The position numbers and the translations under genes are program-made. The notes below the pieces were generated by a model. That model was not told the DNA's origin, ran no database searches, and worked only from the letters and a program-made list of their open reading frames with translations. Below, in pieces: positions 58,938 to 64,000 of a DNA stretch of 64,000 nucleotides (its first letter is position 1; every line of letters starts with the position of its first letter). Origin of the DNA: Winogradskyella echinorum. GTDB taxonomy: Bacteria; Bacteroidota; Bacteroidia; Flavobacteriales; Flavobacteriaceae. Where the stretch lies: assembly GCF_014297365.1 (NCBI RefSeq), contig NZ_JACOQD010000002.1:963910-1027909 (forward strand), read 5' to 3'.

Positions 58938-60920
58938 TTATTCTTTGTCTTCATCACAAGTTTTACCATTAATACTAGTAATAATAAACTCGCTACGTCT
59001 GTTTAATTGATGCTCAGCCTCAGAACAACTAGATACATTTGTTGGTTCACAGCCACAATCGTTAACCAGTCTAGATTCACCATAGCCTTTAGCAGTTAAG
59101 CGCTCTGCAGCAATGCCTTTATCTATTAAATATTGACGTGTAGATTTTGCTCTTCTATCAGATAATTTTTCGTTATATGAAGCTGGACCTCTACAATCTG
59201 TATGACTACGAATATCAATATGCATTGTAGGATACTTTGTTAAAACGGCTAATACTTTTTGTATTTCAATTTCTGCATCATATCTAATATTAGATTTATC
59301 AAAGTCGAAATAAATAATTGGAATATCTAAAATCTTAGCTAAATCATCACAAGGCTCTATTTCTTGCACGTCTTTTTCTAATAATAATTGAAGCTTTAAC
59401 TCTTGCTTTTTCTTTGGTGTTGTAAAACGTTTTTCATCTGAGTTATAATTTTCTTTACTTGCCCTAACCAAATATTCCATGTTACAACCTAAATCAAATT
59501 CAAAAGTTGCATCATTACCAACTGTTTTACGTTCTATTTCATTACCTTCTCCATCATATAAAATAACTGTTGCATTAGGTATTAACTCATTTGTTTTTAG
59601 ATCTTGTACCGTGCCAGTAACAAGTTGCTCACACTCCGTGATTTCAAAAGTATAGATATCATCACTTCCTTTACCACCTTCTCTATTTGAACTAAAATAA
59701 ACGCGCTTGGATACCAGATTTTCGTAATATCCAAAATCGTCAAATTCACTATTTACAGGAGCACCAACATTTAAAACACTAAAGTTTTTATTAGAACTAT
59801 TAACTTTCTGATCTAAATTTTCTGATTTAAACACATCCAAACCACCTAATCCTGGATATCCATTTGACGAAAAGTATAGGTCACCATTAGTATTCATAAA
59901 AGGAAAAGATTCTTGTCCTTCCGTATTTACAGCAGAACCTAAATTCTCTGGCTCGCCTAATGTACCATCTTCATTTACATCTACAACAAAAATATCTGAT
60001 TGCCCATATGTACCTGGCATATCTGACGCAAAATAAAGCTTAGTTCCTGTGAGGTTCAATGCAGGATGTGCTACACTATAATCTTCACTATTAAAGTGAA
60101 TTTTATGTATCTCATCCCAAGTACCATCTTCGCTTAATGTTGCTCTATAGAGTTGTAATCTATTGATTCCCGTATCATCCTCCTTGTATCTTAATTTGAA
60201 AAAGTTATTTCTAGTAAAGAACATGTATTTTCCATTAGGTGAAAATATAGCACTAGATTCGTGAAACTTAGTATTTACTTTACCTGCAATCTCTTTTACC
60301 TCACCGTAAGAAATACTGTCTATTTTTTCTACTGTAAACAGGTCTAAATATGGTTCTTCATTCCATCTATATTTACGACCACCACCTCTGGCCGAAGCAA
60401 ATACAATTCCGTTTTCATATTCTGTAGTACCAAAATCTGAAAGTTCTGTATTAAATTCTAAGTTAACGACCTCTATATCCTCTCTACTTTGTTCTTCTAT
60501 ATTCGATTTATAATCTACCATAGACATAAAAGCTTTGCCTCTTAAATCGTTTGGTTTAAGTTCATTGAATTTTTTCATCCATTTATCAGAAGCCTCATAA
60601 TCTTTAATTCCTTTAAGCGCTAAAGCATATCTAAAATAGTATTCTGTGTCTAATACTTCTTCGAGAGCCATTAATTCACCATACCATTTTGCTGCATCTT
60701 CCATTTCGTTTCTGAAGTAATAAGAATTTCCTAATTTCTGAAATAAATCCACCGACTTATAGCCTTTCTCTGCGACTTCTAATAGTACTTCACTTGTTTT
60801 TACATAAGCAAAATCTCTATAGTCATCTTTAACACTTTGTATTTTTCCGTTTTGGCCAAATACTATAGTAGTAAATATTAGCACAAACGTTAATAATATA
60901 TATCTTGACATTGTTTTCAT
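58938..60920 (-). CDS. OmpA-family protein with TPR and PD40 repeats
   Basis: A 660-residue protein started at the ATG at 60920, which gives a normal signal peptide (SRYILLTFVLIFTTIVFGQ); the frame extends 33 codons upstream without a good start. Order of parts: TPR-like helices (about 25-140), PD40-type beta-propeller repeats (IFSPNGKYMFFT, LNLTGTKLYFASD), a carboxypeptidase-regulatory-like domain (about 440-525), then an OmpA domain (IIYFDFDKSNIRYDAEIEIQ to GYGESRLVNDC) that binds peptidoglycan. It is the last gene of the adhesin-sprF operon, a common layout with T9SS adhesins, and probably anchors the complex to the cell wall. Confidence 0.9.
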   Translation of the reverse strand: MKTMSRYILLTFVLIFTTIVFGQNGKIQSVKDDYRDFAYVKTSEVLLEVAEKGYKSVDLFQKLGNSYYFRNEMEDAAKWYGELMALEEVLDTEYYFRYALALKGIKDYEASDKWMKKFNELKPNDLRGKAFMSMVDYKSNIEEQSREDIEVVNLEFNTELSDFGTTEYENGIVFASARGGGRKYRWNEEPYLDLFTVEKIDSISYGEVKEIAGKVNTKFHESSAIFSPNGKYMFFTRNNFFKLRYKEDDTGINRLQLYRATLSEDGTWDEIHKIHFNSEDYSVAHPALNLTGTKLYFASDMPGTYGQSDIFVVDVNEDGTLGEPENLGSAVNTEGQESFPFMNTNGDLYFSSNGYPGLGGLDVFKSENLDQKVNSSNKNFSVLNVGAPVNSEFDDFGYYENLVSKRVYFSSNREGGKGSDDIYTFEITECEQLVTGTVQDLKTNELIPNATVILYDGEGNEIERKTVGNDATFEFDLGCNMEYLVRASKENYNSDEKRFTTPKKKQELKLQLLLEKDVQEIEPCDDLAKILDIPIIYFDFDKSNIRYDAEIEIQKVLAVLTKYPTMHIDIRSHTDCRGPASYNEKLSDRRAKSTRQYLIDKGIAAERLTAKGYGESRLVNDCGCEPTNVSSCSEAEHQLNRRSEFIITSINGKTCDEDKE

Positions 60921-61023
60921 GTGGTTCTTTTTAATTGTCTTATCAATGGTCACATGCTGTTCGCAATTGATCATAAATCCTAAGTTATAAAATTTTGAGT
61001 TTGCTCGTTTCATAATCATTTTT

Positions 61024-61953
61024 TTAGAAGAAACGTGGTGATAAAATTCTACCTAACCTTTTAATCTCAAATCGTAATGTAATTTCGTGTGTTCCACTAT
61101 TATAGTTATTTAATCCTGTTGTTGTAAGGTCATATCCATATCCAATAAACATACCAGGTGTTGCCTGAAAACCAACTAACGCACTTACAGAATCATCCCA
61201 TCTCCATGCTAAACCTGCAGTAAGCGTCTTTTGAAACCAAAAGTTAGCCGATATATCTGCAATTAAAGGCGCACCAGCAACACCTTTTAATAAAAATGCT
61301 GGTTTTAGCTCCGTTGTTTCACTTAGGTTAAATACATATCCTCCTATAAAATAGAAGTGCATTCGTTCTGTAGCAATCGATTCTTGAAAATCATCATAGT
61401 GCTCAGTCTCTAAAAAATTAGGAACAGCTAAACCTAAGTACCATTTTCTTGTATGCATGTATAAACCAGCACCAATCATAGGTGAACTAAGGTTTAGATT
61501 ATTATTAAAAACTACATCTGGATCTTGAAAACGACCTTTACTCCAATCAGTATCTAACATATGTAAACCACCTTTTACACCAAAAGATAGTTTTAAGTCG
61601 TTAGCATTAAGAGGTATTGTATATGAAAAATTAGCGTCTAAAAATGTTTCTCTTGCTGGTCCCAACGCATCACTTACAATATTTAGTCCCCAACCTAATC
61701 GTTCATTACGAAATGGCGAGTGAATACTTAAAGATTGCGTTTGTGGTGCACCATCAATACCAACCCATTGACTTCTATGTAAACCAACAACACTTAAAGT
61801 TTCTCTTTGACCTGCATATGCCGGATTAACACTCAATGTATTGTACATATAATGTGTGTACTGAGGATCTTGTTGTGCAAAACTATCATTAGCACTAATT
61901 AGTATAAATACTAAAACTATTAATCCTTTTATTAGTGATGATTTATGTATCAT
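61024..61953 (-). CDS. PorP/SprF-family type IX secretion membrane protein
   Basis: A 309-residue outer-membrane protein with a signal peptide (VLVFILISANDSFAQ) and PorP/SprF motifs DPQYTHYMYNTLSVNPAYAGQRETLSVVGLHRSQW and the final EITLRFEIKRLGRIL. SprF-type proteins are needed for surface delivery or stability of their neighbouring adhesins (SprB-like). It lies between the adhesin and the OmpA gene, all on the same strand, which supports that role. Confidence 0.93.
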   Translation of the reverse strand: MIHKSSLIKGLIVLVFILISANDSFAQQDPQYTHYMYNTLSVNPAYAGQRETLSVVGLHRSQWVGIDGAPQTQSLSIHSPFRNERLGWGLNIVSDALGPARETFLDANFSYTIPLNANDLKLSFGVKGGLHMLDTDWSKGRFQDPDVVFNNNLNLSSPMIGAGLYMHTRKWYLGLAVPNFLETEHYDDFQESIATERMHFYFIGGYVFNLSETTELKPAFLLKGVAGAPLIADISANFWFQKTLTAGLAWRWDDSVSALVGFQATPGMFIGYGYDLTTTGLNNYNSGTHEITLRFEIKRLGRILSPRFF

Positions 61954-61986
61954 TTTAATATATTTTATATTCAGTGTTAATTAGTC

Positions 61987-64000
61987 TTATCTATTAATAT
62001 ATAACCATCCAACTCTTGGTTCTGAGCCATCACCTAAATCTAGTACATAATAATAAGTACCAACTGGTAATTTTTTAGGTTGATTAACTACTGCTCTTCC
62101 GTTAGAAGTGCCATCCCAATCATTAAGATAACCTTTCTTAGAATAGACAATATTACCCCATCTGTTATATACTTCTAATATGTTATTTGGGTATCGTTCT
62201 AAACAATCTATTACAAAAGTTTCATTAACACCGTCACCATTTGGAGAAAACTCATTATAAATAGTTAAACAAATTGGATCTACCATTGCAGTATCTTCAT
62301 CATTATCTGGATTATCGTCTATTCCACCCACAGAACTTTGAACATAAGCTACGTTTAAGTAATCACCAAATCCTAGTACTTCAACTGTAATTTGAAGAAT
62401 TTCTACTTGATCTGGATCTAATTGAGTTATTGTCCATTCACCATCAAATTCTGAATAGGTTCCTGCTGTAGAAATAGCTGAAACAAACACATATCCACTC
62501 GGTATTTGCTCATTTATTACAATATCTGTCGCAGTTACGTTTCCAATATTAGCAATTTCAATAGTAAATGTTACTTCATCTCCAACTGCTGGTTGTAATT
62601 CATCTACAACTTTAACAACTTCTAAATCAAAGATTGAATTTAATATTACAACGGTTGGGTCATCTGGATCACCATCACCATTATCATCTATTTCACTAAC
62701 ATCATTCGGATCATCACTAGTGTCTCTTACATCATCAGCTGGGTCACCTAAATTACCTCCAGGACCTTCACTTGTAACTGTTGCTGAATTTGTCACAGTT
62801 CCTAAATCTAAATCATCTTGTGTTATTTCATAAGTTGCCGTGAAAGTTGTGTTATCTATTTGTCCAGGTATTAATTGAGCAATAGGTCCTCCAACTAAAT
62901 TTAATCCTGGTAATGCATCCTGAACTTCAATATTAGTAAGTACAACATTACCTGTGTTTTCCACAATAAATACATATGAAATAATATCACCTAAACTTCC
63001 TGCAATACCATCACCATTAGTATCTGCTAAAGGCAACGTAGTTTTAATTAAACTAATTCGCGGAAATGGCAGGTCTGTATCGGTTGGATCATCATCACTA
63101 GTCGCATCTGATGGATCATCACTATCATCACTTACGGGATCTCCGTTTGGATCGGTTCCGTCTGCAGTTGCTTGATTCGTTACAACTCCAGCATTGATAT
63201 CGTCTTGAGTAATCGCATAGGTTGCCGTGTAAACAATTGTTCCGTTGCCTACTGCCATATCTTCTAAGTCTCCATCTCCGTCTTCATCTGTGCCTCCACT
63301 TACATACGTTGGGTTTGGTAAGGTACCGGTTCCTGTAAAGTTTGCAGCACTCTCATTGACACTCACATCAAACACTGTGACATCTCCTGTGTTGGTTACT
63401 GTATAAGTATACGTAATAACATCTCCTACACTGACTACTCCGTCTAAGCCTAAGTCTAAACTACTTGTTTTTGTAATACTTAACTCAGGGTTTTGAATAA
63501 TTTCAAATGCTGTTACATCATTCGTAGGGTCTGAATCATTATTATCACCATTAACAGTATCTATATCATCCGTTTCCTCATTACTAGGATCATTAACAAC
63601 TGTTACTCCATCTGATTCTGTACCCGTATCTGACACATCTGTAATGTCATCTAATGGATCTAAAAGATCACCACCTATTTGCTCTGCACTTACCGTTGCT
63701 GTATTTTCTACACCACCAGCATCTACATCACTTTGTGTAATTACATATGTTGCACTACATGTTGTATTTTCACCAGGTAATAAATTTGATACTAAACATG
63801 CAACGGTTCCTAATAACGGATCATCAACCGAGATATTTGTTAATGGTACATTTCCTGTTACAGTTACTGTAAAATTATAAGTAATAATATCATCTACTAA
63901 TCCAGGGGCTCCTGCAGAAGTAACACTTCCTATACTCTTAATTAACTCTATACTAGCAATCTGTGCTATCGCTGTATCGGTTGGATCATCATCACTAGTT
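61987..64000 (-). CDS. DUF11-repeat adhesin with gliding-motility C-terminal domain, 5'-truncated by window edge
   Basis: The frame is open to the window edge, so the gene continues beyond base 64000; 670 residues are seen. The visible part has DUF11-type beta-sandwich modules with [28 protein letters not shown] and [14 protein letters not shown] segments, joined by Asp/Thr-rich linkers ([21 protein letters not shown]) that probably bind calcium. The last 90 residues, from [18 protein letters not shown] to VGWLYINR, are a gliding-motility-associated (type B T9SS) C-terminal domain. It is a likely cell-surface adhesin of SprB type, followed in the operon by sprF and ompA genes. Confidence 0.9.
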   Translation of the reverse strand, partial: TSDDDPTDTAIAQIASIELIKSIGSVTSAGAPGLVDDIITYNFTVTVTGNVPLTNISVDDPLLGTVACLVSNLLPGENTTCSATYVITQSDVDAGGVENTATVSAEQIGGDLLDPLDDITDVSDTGTESDGVTVVNDPSNEETDDIDTVNGDNNDSDPTNDVTAFEIIQNPELSITKTSSLDLGLDGVVSVGDVITYTYTVTNTGDVTVFDVSVNESAANFTGTGTLPNPTYVSGGTDEDGDGDLEDMAVGNGTIVYTATYAITQDDINAGVVTNQATADGTDPNGDPVSDDSDDPSDATSDDDPTDTDLPFPRISLIKTTLPLADTNGDGIAGSLGDIISYVFIVENTGNVVLTNIEVQDALPGLNLVGGPIAQLIPGQIDNTTFTATYEITQDDLDLGTVTNSATVTSEGPGGNLGDPADDVRDTSDDPNDVSEIDDNGDGDPDDPTVVILNSIFDLEVVKVVDELQPAVGDEVTFTIEIANIGNVTATDIVINEQIPSGYVFVSAISTAGTYSEFDGEWTITQLDPDQVEILQITVEVLGFGDYLNVAYVQSSVGGIDDNPDNDEDTAMVDPICLTIYNEFSPNGDGVNETFVIDCLERYPNNILEVYNRWGNIVYSKKGYLNDWDGTSNGRAVVNQPKKLPVGTYYYVLDLGDGSEPRVGWLYINR
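63075..63102. repeat. Exact direct repeat inside adhesin gene, copy A
   Basis: A 28-base stretch beginning CTGTATCGGTTGGATC is identical to 63972-63999. The two are 897 bases (299 codons) apart, in frame, and encode the SDDDPTDT linker at the start of two DUF11 modules. Confidence 0.7.
63972..63999. repeat. Exact direct repeat inside adhesin gene, copy B
   Basis: This is the second copy of the 28-base stretch at 63075-63102. Recombination between the copies would remove or add 299 codons in frame. Confidence 0.7.

Noticed and set aside
62954..63880. Plus-strand frames over the adhesin gene
   Set aside because: They are Ser/Gly/Val-rich shadows of the Asp/Thr-rich linkers on the opposite strand.
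1..64000. tRNA, rRNA, riboswitch and prophage signatures
   Set aside because: Intergenic gaps were scanned by eye on both strands; no cloverleaf with a TpsiC-type GGTTCRAnTCC arm, rRNA-like stretch or phage gene was seen. A dedicated search could still find a divergent small RNA.

Overview
The window looks like chromosomal DNA of a marine-type Flavobacteriaceae bacterium (Bacteroidota). The signs are AT-rich DNA with short intergenic gaps, TAnnTTTG-type -7 promoter boxes, two secreted proteins with type IX secretion (T9SS) C-terminal sorting domains, a gliding-motility-type adhesin next to PorP/SprF and OmpA genes, an OMP_b-brl_3-type TonB receptor, VCBS/ASPIC and vanadium-haloperoxidase-like lipoproteins, and flavobacterial gene groupings. 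The genus is not determined. No rRNA, tRNA, CRISPR array, transposase, integrase or phage gene was seen.

Layout. 1-2.1 kb: end of a TPR-like gene, a sirtuin deacylase, and an XRE regulator with its membrane partner. 2.3-16.1 kb: T9SS cargo protein, TonB-dependent receptor, CoA-binding protein, a translationally coupled VCBS/haloperoxidase lipoprotein pair, a sodium:solute symporter and a second T9SS cargo with BNR repeats. 16.2-19.4 kb: recR, glycosyltransferase and a 2-oxoacid dehydrogenase E2. 19.5-23.1 kb: accessory stretch of five minus-strand genes, separated by copies of a related, non-coding element (see findings). 23.2-29.9 kb: fabH, an S9 peptidase, htpG and a Tim44-like protein. 30-39.3 kb: Crp/Fnr regulator, MOSC protein, an unknown kinase-like protein upstream of pyruvate carboxylase, a methyltransferase, rlmF and a small membrane protein. 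39.4-46.5 kb: DEAD-box helicase, two ECF sigma/anti-sigma operons around an unknown membrane protein, and a DUF6249 protein. 46.6-52 kb: unknown surface protein, MFS transporter, VanX-like dipeptidase, AlkB-like dioxygenase and an alpha/beta hydrolase. 52.4-56.5 kb: five-gene SPFH operon, DUF819 transporter-like protein and a DUF4369 lipoprotein. 56.5-64 kb, all minus strand: small conserved protein, idi-queD-manA cluster, and the adhesin (truncated by the window edge)-sprF-ompA operon.

How genes work together. The ECF sigma at 45.4-46.0 kb faces DUF6249 across an intergenic region that holds two mirror-image ECF-type promoters (TGTAACC-N16-CGTCTT). The TonB receptor at 4.4-6.8 kb has a very similar promoter sharing a 13-base stretch, so this sigma factor may control it. 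The T9SS cargo proteins and the adhesin/SprF/OmpA operon point to a cell that secretes and anchors proteins by type IX secretion and probably glides. The strongest candidate for an under-described system is the cassette-like array at 19.5-23.1 kb. It resembles integron cassettes in layout but has no integrase nearby.

Intergenic stretches over 300 bases: 3909-4363 (two hairpins), 30658-30968 (promoter box, terminator and a 37-codon frame), 50767-51130 (terminator plus palindromic operator-like repeats) and 52076-52458 (terminator, inverted repeat and a 26-codon frame).
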